From the NCBI RefSeq assembly GCF_014205765.1, contig NZ_JACIIZ010000003.1:483023-547022 (forward strand): DNA of 64,000 bases, written 5' to 3'. The notes under the pieces were generated by a model. That model worked only from the letters and a program-made list of their open reading frames with translations. It was not told the DNA's origin and searched no databases. This document shows positions 55,110-64,000 of the stretch, in pieces; position 1 is the first letter of the stretch; each line of letters begins with the position of its first letter. The translations under genes were made by a program, and so were the position numbers. The stretch comes from Nitrospirillum iridis. Its GTDB lineage: Bacteria > Pseudomonadota > Alphaproteobacteria > Azospirillales > Azospirillaceae.

Positions 55110-57770
55110 ATGACCACACCGCGCCCATTGATCACCTGTAGCCTTCTTCTGCTGGCCGGCTGCGCCCTGGTGGCGCTGCGCCCCGCCTTCGCGGAGACGC
55201 AACACTCCGCGCCAACCGATCCGGAAACGGAGCTGCAGGAAATCACCGTCACCGGGCAGCGCGCCGCCAACCTGCGCGCCACGGCGGTCAAGCGCGACGC
55301 CGTCCAGGTGCTGGACGCCGTCTCGGCCGATGAGACCGGCACCCTGCCCGATTTCAACGTGGCCGACGCGCTGAAGCGCGTGGCCGGCGTCAATGTGCTG
55401 CTGTACCAGGGTGAACCGCGCTTCGTGACCATCCGCGGCTTCGACGCCAATTACGACACCGTCACCATCGACGGCTTCGCCTTCGCCACCCCGGACAGCG
55501 GCGGCCGGCAGGTCTACATGGAAACCCTACCGTCCAACCTGGCGCAACGGATGGAGGTGTACAAGTCAGGCTCTCCCGATCTAGATGGCCATGCCGTGGG
55601 TGGTGTGATCAACCTGGCCACGCCCAGCGCCTTCGACTTCCCCGACGGCACCACCCTGGTCTCAGCCAAGGGCGGCTACAACCTGCAGCGCGGTGACGCC
55701 GGCGGCAGAACCCCGGCGGGCGAAGGTCAGGTGCGGTCGTCCTGGCAATTCGGGCGGGATGACCAGTTCGGCCTGCTGGTGTCCGCCAGCTATTGGGAGC
55801 GGGACATCTTCGTCCCCCAGGAGGAAACGGCGTCGGCCACCAACTGGTATCAGGCCAACGGCAAGCCGGCGACCACGGCCTATGGCGGCAACGGCATCGC
55901 CGTGCCGGCCGGTCGCCTCTGGTATAATTACCAGGATGATCGGCGCCGCCTGGGCACCAGCGCCCGGCTGGACTGGAAGCCCAGCCCGCAACTGAGCGCG
56001 CATCTGTCGTCCTACTATTATTACCAGCATGAATCGGCGGAGCGGAACGACTTGAACGCCGCGGTCAACAGCGGCGCCACCGACAGCGGCCAGACGGACA
56101 CCACGGGCACCCTGTCATTGGTCAACCAGTACGCCCAGCTGGCCAACCTGAATTTCACGCGCAAGCTCTGGGGCGTGAACGGCGGCGGCGCCTACACTTT
56201 CGCCAATGACCTGATCGCGGATGTGGGCGGCAGCTGGTCGCGGGCTGTGCTGGACAATCCGCAGATCTTCGACAAGTTCACGCAGAACAATCTGGCCTTC
56301 ACCTACGATACCAGCGGCGGGGCGCCGTTGTTCACCGCCGTGGACGGCGCGAAGGCCCACAACTGGGCGCTCTACACCCAGAATTACCGACAGTTCCAGG
56401 ACTACCAGCTGGGGGAGAACGTCTTTGATGTCCAGGTCAGCTTGTCACGCCATGTCGGGCCGGACGACCGTGGCCTGGGCTTCAAGGTTGGCGCCAAGTG
56501 GGTGGGGACACGGCAGAACAACAGCCTGACGCAGACCACCTACAACAACGGCGGCTACACCCTGGCCGACGCCTTCTCCGGCCAATACACGTGCGGCTAC
56601 ACCTGCAATGACGGCGGCATCCCGCTGATCAGCCAATCCCTGGCCGACCAGGCCTTTTGGCGCAATTACGCCAAGCTGGCCGCCGCCTATGCCGGGTCCG
56701 CCGCCCAGACCAGCGACACCGCGTCGGCCCTGGGCGGCGACTATCAGGTGAGCGAGGACATCTACGCCGGCTATGGCCTGCTGGCCTACACCGGCGATGG
56801 ATGGCGGGTGCAGGGCGGTGTGCGGGTGGAAACCACGCGCTTCAGCTCCGACGGCTATGTGCGGACCAATGGCGTCATCGGCCCCGCCACCTCGGACAAG
56901 ACCTATACGACGCCCCTGCCCTCGGTGACCGGGACCCTCCACACATCCGACGACAGCCAGTTGCGTCTCGCTTATAGCCGGACCCTGGGCCGGCCTCGCT
57001 ACTCCGATCTGGCCACCCATGGCGGATCACTGTCCACCACCGGCGCCATATACACGCTGTCCCAAGGCAATCCGGACCTGAAGCCGCGCCTGTCTGACAA
57101 TATCGACATCGCGGAAGAGCTGTATCTGGACCACGGCCGGGGACTGATCTCCATGGGCGGCTACTACAAGACCATCCAGCATGAGATTTTCAATTTCACC
57201 CAGACGGAGAGCCTTACGGTGAACGGCGCCAGCGCGCCCGTGAACGTGTCGGAAGCCCGCAACTCGCCCTATGACGCCATCGTGAAGGGCCTGGAGTTCA
57301 ACTTTGTCCATGACTTCGATTTTCTGCCGGAGCCCTATTACGGCTTCGGCATCGCCGCCAATGGCATGATCTCCTGGACCAGCTTCCCCATCATCCTGGG
57401 CGATGGCACGGTGGTGGACCGCCATGAACTGCCGCAGCAGGCGAACCGCGTCTTCAACGTCTCGCTCTATTATGAGAGCGAGAGGCTGCACGGCCGTATC
57501 GCCTGGAACCACACCGGCCGCATGTGGGATGACCGCTATTCCAACCTGACGGGGGCGGCGGTCTACTACCAGAATCGCGACTACATGCCGTCCGACCGCC
57601 TGGACCTGCAACTGTCCTACGACGTCAGCCGCATGCTGTCCGTCAGCGTCACCGTGCAAAATCTGACGGAGGAGGATGTGCGGGAAAATGACGGCCGCGA
57701 TCTGGAGCTGGGGCGGCAATATATCAACTTCGCCCCCACCGTCATGCTGGGCGCAGCCCTGCACTTCTGA
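55110..57770 (+). CDS. TonB-dependent receptor, ROK2-linked
   Basis: 886 residues from ATG 55110, with GGGGGAGCCACC upstream. The signal peptide is LITCSLLLLAGCALVALRPAFA, followed by the TonB box ELQEITVTGQRAA and plug LPDFNVADALKRVAGVNVLL, RFVTIRGFDANYDTVTIDG, SGSPDLDGHAVGGVINLATP in segments. The barrel ends VMLGAALHF. It is of the same large carbohydrate-type class as the receptor at 48832. It is followed by a secreted DUF1868 phosphoesterase 32 nt downstream, so the transported molecule may be a phosphorylated or nucleotide-linked compound. Confidence 0.9.
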   Translation: MTTPRPLITCSLLLLAGCALVALRPAFAETQHSAPTDPETELQEITVTGQRAANLRATAVKRDAVQVLDAVSADETGTLPDFNVADALKRVAGVNVLLYQGEPRFVTIRGFDANYDTVTIDGFAFATPDSGGRQVYMETLPSNLAQRMEVYKSGSPDLDGHAVGGVINLATPSAFDFPDGTTLVSAKGGYNLQRGDAGGRTPAGEGQVRSSWQFGRDDQFGLLVSASYWERDIFVPQEETASATNWYQANGKPATTAYGGNGIAVPAGRLWYNYQDDRRRLGTSARLDWKPSPQLSAHLSSYYYYQHESAERNDLNAAVNSGATDSGQTDTTGTLSLVNQYAQLANLNFTRKLWGVNGGGAYTFANDLIADVGGSWSRAVLDNPQIFDKFTQNNLAFTYDTSGGAPLFTAVDGAKAHNWALYTQNYRQFQDYQLGENVFDVQVSLSRHVGPDDRGLGFKVGAKWVGTRQNNSLTQTTYNNGGYTLADAFSGQYTCGYTCNDGGIPLISQSLADQAFWRNYAKLAAAYAGSAAQTSDTASALGGDYQVSEDIYAGYGLLAYTGDGWRVQGGVRVETTRFSSDGYVRTNGVIGPATSDKTYTTPLPSVTGTLHTSDDSQLRLAYSRTLGRPRYSDLATHGGSLSTTGAIYTLSQGNPDLKPRLSDNIDIAEELYLDHGRGLISMGGYYKTIQHEIFNFTQTESLTVNGASAPVNVSEARNSPYDAIVKGLEFNFVHDFDFLPEPYYGFGIAANGMISWTSFPIILGDGTVVDRHELPQQANRVFNVSLYYESERLHGRIAWNHTGRMWDDRYSNLTGAAVYYQNRDYMPSDRLDLQLSYDVSRMLSVSVTVQNLTEEDVRENDGRDLELGRQYINFAPTVMLGAALHF

Positions 57771-57802
57771 CACCAGCCCCACCCGCAGGCCCGATACTGA
57801 AA

Positions 57803-58639
57803 ATGGACGCTACAATGCCAAACGGCGACCGCGACGGCGGCCCCGACAACACCCGGCGGACCCTGCTGGGCTTGATGGGAAGCTCGCTGCTGATGCTGCC
57901 CTCCACCACGCAAGCCTCACCGGAAGGCGGGGCGCCGGCCCTGCCACCCCGCCGGCCGCGCGATGTGGGCCGGAAATTCTGGCCCGACGGCCGGGTCAAG
58001 CCCTTTCCCGGCAACACCATCATCTGCCACCTGCCCCAGCAGGGGGAGCATGCCGAGGCCTTCAACGCCCTGCTGGACATCTATCGGGAAGCGCCGGCGC
58101 ACGCCTTCAGCCGCAAGATCACCTTGCTGCCGCCGTCCAGCTATCACGCCACCATTTTCGGCGGCGCCAACGACGCGGAGCGCAAGCCCGGGCTATGGCC
58201 CGGCACCATCCCCCTGGACACGCCCATGGAGGAGTGTAATCGACTGTTGGGGGAACGGCTGCGAGCCTTCAAGCTGGAGTGCGCCCTACCTCTGCGCATG
58301 ACGGTGGACCTGGCGGAGCCCGCCGCGGGCGAAGGGCCCCTCACCATCCGTCTGCTGCCCGTCAACAATGCGGAGGAGCGCAAGCTGCGCGACCTGCGCG
58401 ACCGTCTGTCCACCTGCCTGGACATCCGGGCGCCGGACCATGACCGCTACCGCTTCCACATCACCATCGCCTACCAGATGGACTGGTTGACGGCGGAGGA
58501 GGATGGGGTGTTCCGCGACCTGCTGCGCCAGTGGAAGCTCGGCCTACGGCAAGCCAGTCCTGAGATCCTGCTCGGGGCGCCGGAATACTGCACCCTGAAG
58601 GACATGTTCGCGTTCAACCGACAGTTCTTTCTTGGTTGA
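57803..58639 (+). CDS. DUF1868 2H-phosphoesterase with export signal
   Basis: 278 residues from ATG 57803 (ATG 57815 also possible). An N-terminal export signal of twin-arginine style (NTRRTLLGLMGSSLLMLP) is followed by the DUF1868 landmark DVGRKFWPDGRVKPFPGNTI. The two HxT motifs that define the 2H phosphoesterase superfamily are SYHATIFGG and YRFHITIAY. It is predicted to cleave a 2',3'-cyclic or similar phosphodiester in the periplasm. It is co-transcribed with the TonB receptor upstream. The substrate is not known. Confidence 0.88.
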   Translation: MDATMPNGDRDGGPDNTRRTLLGLMGSSLLMLPSTTQASPEGGAPALPPRRPRDVGRKFWPDGRVKPFPGNTIICHLPQQGEHAEAFNALLDIYREAPAHAFSRKITLLPPSSYHATIFGGANDAERKPGLWPGTIPLDTPMEECNRLLGERLRAFKLECALPLRMTVDLAEPAAGEGPLTIRLLPVNNAEERKLRDLRDRLSTCLDIRAPDHDRYRFHITIAYQMDWLTAEEDGVFRDLLRQWKLGLRQASPEILLGAPEYCTLKDMFAFNRQFFLG

Positions 58640-58717
58640 GCTGGCAGTGCCTGGCCGGACGCGCACCTCCGTCCCCCTTCCTGGCTGGAGGGGTCCCAGG
58701 ATGTGATCAGCCTTGCG

Positions 58718-59659
58718 CTACCTATCGCCCGGCACCGCCGGAGCCTGCCACACTGGCGGACTGCCGACCAGTTCACGCAGCGCATGCGTGACGACCCGCA
58801 GCCGTGCGGAGGGCTGAGCCAGCGCGCGCAGCAACCAGATGCCCACGGGCGCGGCATTCCAGTGCTCACCGTCAAGCGACAGGCGCGTCAGGGCGCCCGC
58901 GCGCACATCCTCGCCCACCACCCAGTCGGGCAGAAGGGCCACGCCCATTCCTGATCGTGTGGCCCGGCGCATGGCGTCGAAATCGTCGCAACGGAACACC
59001 GCGCCCTCGCTTGCCATGTCCGCCACGGGCCCGCCCAGCACGTCAGCCCAGCCCAACAAATCGGCGCCATGCAGCTTGTCGATCAGACGGTGCGCGACCA
59101 AGCCGGCGCGGGTGACCGGCGTGCCGGCGCGTGCGAGATAGTTGGGGCTGGCCACCAGCAGGCGGCGCTGCTCGGCCAGCTTGGTGGCGATCAGTGTGCT
59201 GTCGGCCAAGGTGCCGATACGGATCACCGCGTCGAGGCGCTCCAACACCGGATCCGCCAGCCGCTCGGTCAGATCCAGTTCCACCCTTATCTTGGGGTGC
59301 TCGTCCATCAGCCGCTCCATCGCTGGAATGACATAGAACTTGCCGAAGGTGGGAAAGCACGCGATCCGCACCACGCCCGCCACCGCGCCATCGAACGCGG
59401 CCACTTCGGCATGGGTGTCGGCCAATTGGTCGAGCAAAGGCTGGGCCCGTTCGAACAGCCGCTCACCGGCGTCGGTCATGGCAAGCGCGCGGGTGGACCG
59501 CACGAGCAGCGGCACGCCCAGCGAATGCTCCAAGGCGTCGATCTGGCGCACGATGGCCGAGGGTGTCTGCCCGCGCCGCCGCGCCACGCCCGAAAAGCTG
59601 CCGTGCCGCACCACGTCGACAAACACGGCCAGATGCTCGGCAAAGCGGGGGTCTTTCAT
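58718..59659 (-). CDS. LysR-family regulator
   Basis: 313 residues from ATG 59659 (MKDPRFAEHLAVFVDVV), with GGAG ten bases upstream. The helix-turn-helix is GSFSGVARRRGQTPSAIVRQIDALEHSLG. The effector domain has the CrgA/YafC-type pattern (VRIACFPTFGKFYVIPAM, LIATKLAEQRRLLVASPNYL, GMGVALLPDWVV). It is divergent from the SRPBCC-like gene (138 nt between starts), its likely target. Confidence 0.9.
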   Translation of the reverse strand: MKDPRFAEHLAVFVDVVRHGSFSGVARRRGQTPSAIVRQIDALEHSLGVPLLVRSTRALAMTDAGERLFERAQPLLDQLADTHAEVAAFDGAVAGVVRIACFPTFGKFYVIPAMERLMDEHPKIRVELDLTERLADPVLERLDAVIRIGTLADSTLIATKLAEQRRLLVASPNYLARAGTPVTRAGLVAHRLIDKLHGADLLGWADVLGGPVADMASEGAVFRCDDFDAMRRATRSGMGVALLPDWVVGEDVRAGALTRLSLDGEHWNAAPVGIWLLRALAQPSARLRVVTHALRELVGSPPVWQAPAVPGDR

Positions 59660-59797
59660 ACGCCGTGGGCTCCATCTTTGCGAAACGAGCAAAGCCGTTT
59701 GCGGATCACCATGCGTTATCATCCGCCCCAGGTCGAGGCATCTGGAAGGCGTCGGCGCGGATCACGGTGATCGGCCCCAACACCCCGGAGAAACACC

Positions 59798-60343
59798 ATG
59801 AAGATACTCGACCAAATCCTCTCGCAGTCGGCCTATTCGCACGAAATCGCCGTGCCGCTGGCCCAGATCGATATTGCCGACTGGCTGTTCAACCTGCCCG
59901 AGGCCGAATATCAGCGCTGCTGCGCGCCCGACCACATCGCCGCCGGCACCACCGTCACCGATGACGGCCGCCGCATGTCGATCAATGTCGAGATGATCGG
60001 CACGGGGCTGGTCGTGCAGCACTATGTGGCCGAGGAGGCCCGGCCGGACTATGTGCGGATGAACTCGATCAGCGACGTGTTCACCGCCAACGGCCGCACG
60101 CAGGTCAATGTGCTGTGGGAACTGATCGCGGAAGACGCCGGCAACGGGCGCACCCGCTACACCAACCGGGTGACGGCGCGTCCCACGGACGCCTTCATGG
60201 ACTTCATCGCCGCGCACGGCATCCGCTTCGAAGACGCCGCTGCGGCCCGGCAGGCCGCCGGCGGCGATCATAACCGCCGCGAGACGCCCTTCTTCGCCGA
60301 AAGCATCGCCCGGCGCGCGCTGGCCAGAGGGGCCGCCCTGTGA
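59798..60343 (+). CDS. SRPBCC/polyketide-cyclase-like protein
   Basis: 181 residues with GGAGAAACACC before the ATG. It starts MKILDQILSQSAYSHEIAVPLAQIDIADWLFNLP and continues with alternating strands (MSINVEMIGTGLVVQHYV, TQVNVLWELIAEDAG, TRYTNRVTARP) like a helix-grip ligand-binding domain with a long C-terminal helix. I am not sure of the family. There is no signal peptide. The divergent LysR suggests it handles a small hydrophobic molecule. Confidence 0.65.
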   Translation: MKILDQILSQSAYSHEIAVPLAQIDIADWLFNLPEAEYQRCCAPDHIAAGTTVTDDGRRMSINVEMIGTGLVVQHYVAEEARPDYVRMNSISDVFTANGRTQVNVLWELIAEDAGNGRTRYTNRVTARPTDAFMDFIAAHGIRFEDAAAARQAAGGDHNRRETPFFAESIARRALARGAAL

Positions 60344-60409
60344 TGGCTTCCACGCCGGCCAGCACCAGCGCCTTGCGGGGGCTGGTACGGGCCGGTGTGC
60401 GGACCACCG

Positions 60410-60575
60410 TCATTCACAGTGCAGATCGCTCACGAATTCATACCGGCCGTCGCCGGTAGGCGGAGCGGGTGAATTCCACCGGCGTGCCAGCCCCCAGGTG
60501 GGTGACACGCTCAATGCGCAGCACCTCCGCGTTCTCCTTGACGGAGAAGGTGCCGGCCTCCGTCGGCTCAATCCG
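60410..60575 (-). pseudogene. Remnant of a GntR/UTRA regulator downstream of anmK
   Basis: Directly after the anmK stop the minus strand reads EAGTFSVKENAEVLRIERV, then GTPVEFTRSAYR, followed after a frame slip by GDGRYEFVSDLHCE and a stop at 60410. This is the C-terminal end of the UTRA effector domain of GntR/HutC-type regulators. The DNA-binding domain and most of UTRA are gone, and there is a frameshift within the YRGD segment (about 60454-60461). GntR genes are common neighbours of amino-sugar genes, so a regulator of anmK may have been lost here. Confidence 0.7.
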
Positions 60576-61700
60576 TCAGGGGGTGTGCCGCGCCACGGTA
60601 CCGCCAGTCATAGGCTCACGCACCCCCGTGGTCTTGGGGAAGCTGATGGGCAAGCCGGCCAGCACGCGGGCGGCGAGGTAGGCGAAGCACTCCGCCTCCA
60701 CCGCGTCGCCCCGCCAGCCCACGGCCTCGGCCGGCATGGCCTCGACCTTGGCGCGCTCGACCAGGGCATCCATGATGGCCGGATTTTTGCGCCCGCCGCC
60801 ACAGACGATCAGCTTTGTCGGACGGGTGGGCAGAATATCCAGGGAGCGGCCGACAGCGCCGGCGATGAAGGCGGTCAGGGTGGCGGCACCATCCTCCAGC
60901 GACAGGCCGTTGGCCATGTCGGCGGTGAAGTCGTGGCGGTCCAAGGACTTCGGGTAGGGCGCGGACAGGTAGGCGTGATCCAGCAGCCTGGACAGACGGG
61001 CCTCATCCACCCGGCCGCGCCGGGCGATGGCGCCATCCACATCCATCTCGCCGCCGCCGTGGCGCATGATCCAGTCGTTGATGGGGCCGTTGGCGGGACC
61101 GGTGTCGAACGCCTCGAAATGGTCCTCGCCATCCCACCAGGTGATGTTGCCGACGCCACCGAGGTTAAGGGCCGCCACCTCGGGACCGGCGTGGATGCGC
61201 TTCAACAGGGCGGCGTGGTAGGAGGCGGACAGCGGCGCGCCCTGGCCGCCGGCGCGCATGTCGGCCGTGCGGAAGTCATAGACGACGTCGATGCCCAGGA
61301 TGTCGGCCATGAGTTGACCGTCGCCCAGCTGGCGGGTGTCACCGAAGCGGCCGGGCACAGGCGCGCGATGCAGCACCGTCTGACCGTGGAAGCCCACGGC
61401 CGCCACTTCCTCCGGCCGAATGGCGTTCTCGCCCAGGAACTGGGCGACCGCCTCTGCCTGGGCGCGGGACAGCGCCCGTTCAGCCTCGGCGAAAATCGGC
61501 GGCTCCGCCCCCTCGAAGCGCCATGTGAGCGCCTGGGCCACAGTCTCCGCCAAAAGGCCACGCAGGTCCGTCGGGTAGGGGGTGAGCTTCCAAGGGCCAA
61601 AGTCGAACACATGGACACCATCCGTGCGGATGCACGCGATATCGATCATTCCGTCCAGCACGGTGCCTGTCATCAGGCCGATGGCCCACATCGGTTGCAT
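60576..61700 (-). CDS. anmK: Anhydro-N-acetylmuramic acid kinase
   Basis: 374 residues from ATG 61700 ([17 protein letters not shown]) with GGGAGATC upstream; the open frame upstream has no similarity. It phosphorylates and opens 1,6-anhydro-MurNAc to MurNAc-6-phosphate in peptidoglycan recycling. The ATP/substrate landmarks are [42 protein letters not shown] and [14 protein letters not shown]. The N-terminal motif differs from the common MSGTSLDG form but keeps the Gly and Asp. No murQ or other recycling gene is in the window. Confidence 0.93.
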   Translation of the reverse strand: MQPMWAIGLMTGTVLDGMIDIACIRTDGVHVFDFGPWKLTPYPTDLRGLLAETVAQALTWRFEGAEPPIFAEAERALSRAQAEAVAQFLGENAIRPEEVAAVGFHGQTVLHRAPVPGRFGDTRQLGDGQLMADILGIDVVYDFRTADMRAGGQGAPLSASYHAALLKRIHAGPEVAALNLGGVGNITWWDGEDHFEAFDTGPANGPINDWIMRHGGGEMDVDGAIARRGRVDEARLSRLLDHAYLSAPYPKSLDRHDFTADMANGLSLEDGAATLTAFIAGAVGRSLDILPTRPTKLIVCGGGRKNPAIMDALVERAKVEAMPAEAVGWRGDAVEAECFAYLAARVLAGLPISFPKTTGVREPMTGGTVARHTP

Positions 61701-62080
61701 TCGTCGATCTCCCTCGTTTCCCAATCGTGGCTCACCTGGTTGCCACCATTGACCAGAACCATCGATAACGGTCAATGGGTGGCCTCGCCCATCCCAGGAG
61801 TGAGGGAAACCGGAAGGGCGGTTGTCCTCCCCCAGCCTTGCCGGTTCCGTTTTCTCAATGAAGGCGCCATTCGCCCGGATGGCGATCAGCGCGTCGAGGT
61901 CACAGCATCGAAAGCGACCGGGCACCGGCGTGCCCAGGGAACGGGCTGGGTAATTTCCGACCCTGGCGCCCCGCGCCCGTTCGGGTTCATCTTGCCTCAC
62001 CCACGCATCATCATGCAGCGGCCCGCGCCAAGTTCCCGATGCCTGCCGTAAGCCGGGCGGTCCGATGTGAGGAGCCCCCT
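61701..62080. other. Intergenic region upstream of anmK
   Basis: 380 nt between the divergent anmK and a small membrane-protein gene. It holds an inverted repeat at 61746-61778 (separate entry) and no convincing gene. An in-frame ATG at 62039 belongs to the next gene's open frame but lacks a ribosome site. Confidence 0.5.
61746..61778. promoter_or_regulatory. Inverted repeat upstream of anmK
   Basis: CCATTGACC (61746-61754) and GGTCAATGG (61770-61778), perfect 9-bp arms with a 15-nt spacer, 46-78 nt upstream of the anmK start. It could be the operator of the lost GntR-type regulator or of another factor. Confidence 0.45.
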
Positions 62081-62542
62081 TTGGCAGAGCACGCAGTCTT
62101 CGCGCTGGCGCAGTCCGACCTGAGCGGCTTTCTGTTTGCCGACATCGGCGTCGAAGATAGCGGCATGCCACTCAGGGTCATCTCGGCACTGGCGCGGTTG
62201 GGTCTGGACCCATGGCAAGAAGCCGGACGGCTCGCTGGGCTGCCACAGCCCGATGCCCTGAACGAGCTGGCGGGATTGATCGCGACAATGCCCCTGAGCC
62301 GATGGTCCCTGGCCGACGCCCGGTCGATCGCCGCCAGGTTGGTGCTCCTGCTACCGAAGCGCAACTCGGGGCCTTCCCTCGTCGTGATGCGAACACGGCT
62401 GAATCGGCGGCAAATGATTTTCGCCGTCGTGGCGGCCGCCATGATAATCGCCGGCGCCGTCTTCCTCATCGCCGCGCCGGACAACGCGACGGGGCCACCA
62501 CCAACCTCCCCGGCGCAGGATCACCCAGACACTGGAAACTGA
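62081..62542 (+). CDS. Small single-TM protein, unknown function
   Basis: 153 residues from a TTG at 62081 with GAGGAG seven bases before it; an ATG at 62039 would add 14 residues but has no ribosome site. The N-terminal part reads [20 protein letters not shown] and [19 protein letters not shown], a helical domain. A membrane helix follows near the C-terminus (about 113-131, [20 protein letters not shown]) and a short Pro-rich tail. The order fits a C-terminally anchored cytoplasmic protein. I do not recognise the family. Confidence 0.6.
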   Translation: MAEHAVFALAQSDLSGFLFADIGVEDSGMPLRVISALARLGLDPWQEAGRLAGLPQPDALNELAGLIATMPLSRWSLADARSIAARLVLLLPKRNSGPSLVVMRTRLNRRQMIFAVVAAAMIIAGAVFLIAAPDNATGPPPTSPAQDHPDTGN

Positions 62543-62624
62543 TACGCGGTGTGTGGCCGATACCGCTTTCGTTGGCGGTCACCGGTGGCACCTTGATCGC
62601 CACATGGGGGCCCCCTCGATAGAG

Positions 62625-62650
62625 GCCCCGCCGGGGTATTCCGGCGGGGC
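62625..62650 (-). terminator. Terminator of the autotransporter gene
   Basis: A perfect 10-bp stem GCCCCGCCGG (62625-62634 with 62641-62650) and a 6-nt loop, 21 nt after the stop at 62672. There is only a weak T content after it on the minus strand (CTCTATC), so termination strength is uncertain. Confidence 0.65.
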
Positions 62651-62671
62651 TGGGATGGCTCTTGTAGCGGG

Positions 62672-64000
62672 TTAGAAGCTCCAGCTGGCGCGCAGGACAC
62701 CGCCGTGGCTCTGGTAGTCGTGGCGGTATTCGCCATTGTACTCCAGGCGCAGGCTGAAGGCGTCGCTGTGCTGCAGGGTGGCGCCAAGGTTGACGGCCAG
62801 GCCGTCGGTGTTCACCCGGCCGGTGGTGCTGGCGAAGCTGACGCCCGCCAGCACGCCCGTCGTCGGGATGGGCGCGTCGCGGAAGTCGTGCACCCACGCC
62901 ACCCGCAGGTCCGGCGAGAGCTTGCCAAACAGGGTGTCCATCTCCGTGTCCACCTTCAGCCCCAGTTCCTGGGTCACGGCGTTGGTCGCCAGCGTGTCCA
63001 CCTTCAGGTTGGCCGCCCCGGCGTCCCGTTCCTGGTAGCCATGGTTGACCAGGCGCACGAAGCGCAGGCTGTACTGCGGCGTGAAGGTGAACGCCCCCTG
63101 CTGCGGCAGATCGTAGCCCACCGTCACCTTGCCCAGGTACTGCTCTCCGCCATAGTTGGCGTTGGCCCGGGCACCCAGGAAGGCGATGGTCCGCCGCTGG
63201 TCGAAGTGGTTGTAGCCGAAGCCCAGCTGGCCCTCCACCGACAGCTTCTGATCCGCCCAATCCGGACGCCAGACGCTGTAGGCCGTCAGCTGGTAGCTCC
63301 CCACCCGCGTCGTACTTCCCGCCATCACCCCCTGGCCCACCGACGCGCTGTTGATCCAGCTGAACGCCAGGCCCGCCATGACCTCGTCGCTGGCGAACCA
63401 GTCCGCACCCAGCACCACCCCGGCGCTGCTGGCGCGGTAGCCCGCCGCCTCCGTCGTCGTGCCCCGCAGCACGCCCGCCCCCACGACCTCGCCCCAGATC
63501 GCGCCCTCGCGCCCCTGGGAGCCGGCCGCCGCACCCTTGCCGCTGCCGTCCATCAGACCGGCCACCGTCTCCTGGTGCTGGCTGATGGCCGTCGTCGTCG
63601 GTGTGACCGAGGTCGCCGTCAGCTGCGGCGTCAGCTGGCTGGGCGACAGCTGCGCCACCGCCACCTGCTTGGCCTCCGCCGACAGGGTGGCCAGGGGGGC
63701 CAGCACCTGCTGGGTGAACGCCGCCACCGCCGCGTTGGTGGTGATGCTGCTCGACGCCAGCGCCGCGATCTGGTCCAGCGCCGAGCCCGTGCCCACCGCC
63801 GCACCGCCCTGGGCGTTGCCCACCGCCGTGTAGTTCGTGGCCGTCCCCGCCACCGTCACCACCAGGTCGGTATTGCTCCCCACCGTCACCACGTTGCCCG
63901 TCACCGTGTAGCCCGTGGCGCTGAAGCTCACCCCGCTCAGGCTCAGCCCGTTGCCCGCCGCCGCGATGGTGTAGGTGCCGGCCTGCAGGGCGTTGCCATT
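62672..64000 (-). CDS. Autotransporter, C-terminal part (5' end outside window)
   Basis: The last 442 codons of a type V secretion protein; the frame is open to the window edge. The far end has Gly/Thr/Val-rich passenger repeats (GTYTIAAAGNGLSLSG, YTVTGNVVTVGSNTDLVVTV). A helical linker follows (ALDQIAALASSSITTNAAVAAFTQ in segments), then a 12-strand autotransporter beta-barrel beginning GAIWGEVVGAGVLRGT and ending YRHDYQSHGGVLRASWSF, with the terminal Phe required for outer-membrane insertion. The passenger function cannot be told from this part. Confidence 0.9.
   Translation of the reverse strand, partial: NGNALQAGTYTIAAAGNGLSLSGVSFSATGYTVTGNVVTVGSNTDLVVTVAGTATNYTAVGNAQGGAAVGTGSALDQIAALASSSITTNAAVAAFTQQVLAPLATLSAEAKQVAVAQLSPSQLTPQLTATSVTPTTTAISQHQETVAGLMDGSGKGAAAGSQGREGAIWGEVVGAGVLRGTTTEAAGYRASSAGVVLGADWFASDEVMAGLAFSWINSASVGQGVMAGSTTRVGSYQLTAYSVWRPDWADQKLSVEGQLGFGYNHFDQRRTIAFLGARANANYGGEQYLGKVTVGYDLPQQGAFTFTPQYSLRFVRLVNHGYQERDAGAANLKVDTLATNAVTQELGLKVDTEMDTLFGKLSPDLRVAWVHDFRDAPIPTTGVLAGVSFASTTGRVNTDGLAVNLGATLQHSDAFSLRLEYNGEYRHDYQSHGGVLRASWSF

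Overview
The window is high-GC bacterial DNA. Gene density is high, there are five TonB-dependent receptors, and it carries a NodD-like pair of LysR regulators, an anhydro-MurNAc kinase and a protocatechuate (beta-ketoadipate) branch. Together these suggest an alphaproteobacterium, possibly of the Azospirillaceae (Nitrospirillum/Niveispirillum type). That placement is inferred from gene content; there is no rRNA in the window and I saw no tRNA. No insertion sequence, integrase or CRISPR array was seen.

Layout, left end. 1-913 holds tail-collar (microcystin-dependent-like) genes. 1139-2987 is a DUF2231 membrane protein followed by a frameshifted sorbosone dehydrogenase lipoprotein. 3099-7744 is a TonB receptor divergent from a NarL-type sensor kinase/regulator pair, with a repeat-rich intergenic region. 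7847-10334 is a small membrane protein overlapping the end of a chemotaxis receptor. 10759-14688 holds a VOC protein, then a small protein + phytoene-desaturase-like oxidoreductase + SDR group opposite an HxlR regulator.

Aromatic catabolism. 14707-20709 holds a NodD-like LysR, a TonB receptor, a PobR-like AraC regulator and pobA (4-hydroxybenzoate to protocatechuate). 31728-36850 holds pcaG, pcaH, pcaC, pcaD and pcaB with a divergent LysR, taking protocatechuate to beta-ketoadipate. 36977-38895 adds an ABM protein, a DUF1428 protein and a second NodD-like LysR. pcaIJ and pcaF are not in the window.

Accessory block. Between pobA and pcaHG lies about 11 kb (20815-31512) with no evident link to catabolism: a pentapeptide-repeat protein, a polytopic membrane protein, a CadC-like regulator with a STAND ATPase and TPRs, a DP-EP family protein, and a convergent three-gene operon. 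The first gene of that operon looks like a helical pore-forming toxin fused to a beta-propeller. This is my best candidate for an undescribed system.

Right half. 39187-41428 is a tandem pair of RgpF-like (rhamnan synthesis F) proteins. 41543-45997 is a DUF2946 + TonB receptor + PepSY metal or heme uptake operon with His-rich loops. 46108-53768 is a GPH-type MFS transporter and ROK regulator divergent from a TonB receptor plus phosphocholine-type phospholipase C. 53819-58639 is a second ROK regulator, a 27-nt palindromic operator, another TonB receptor and a secreted DUF1868 2H-phosphoesterase. 58718-60343 is a LysR gene divergent from a SRPBCC-like gene. 60410-61700 is a GntR/UTRA remnant and anmK. 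62081-62542 is a small membrane-anchored protein. 62672-64000 is the C-terminal part of an autotransporter that runs off the window.

Starts were often moved inward from the longest open frame to the methionine, valine or leucine codon that carries a Shine-Dalgarno sequence or begins a signal peptide or known domain. Each such choice is stated in its entry.
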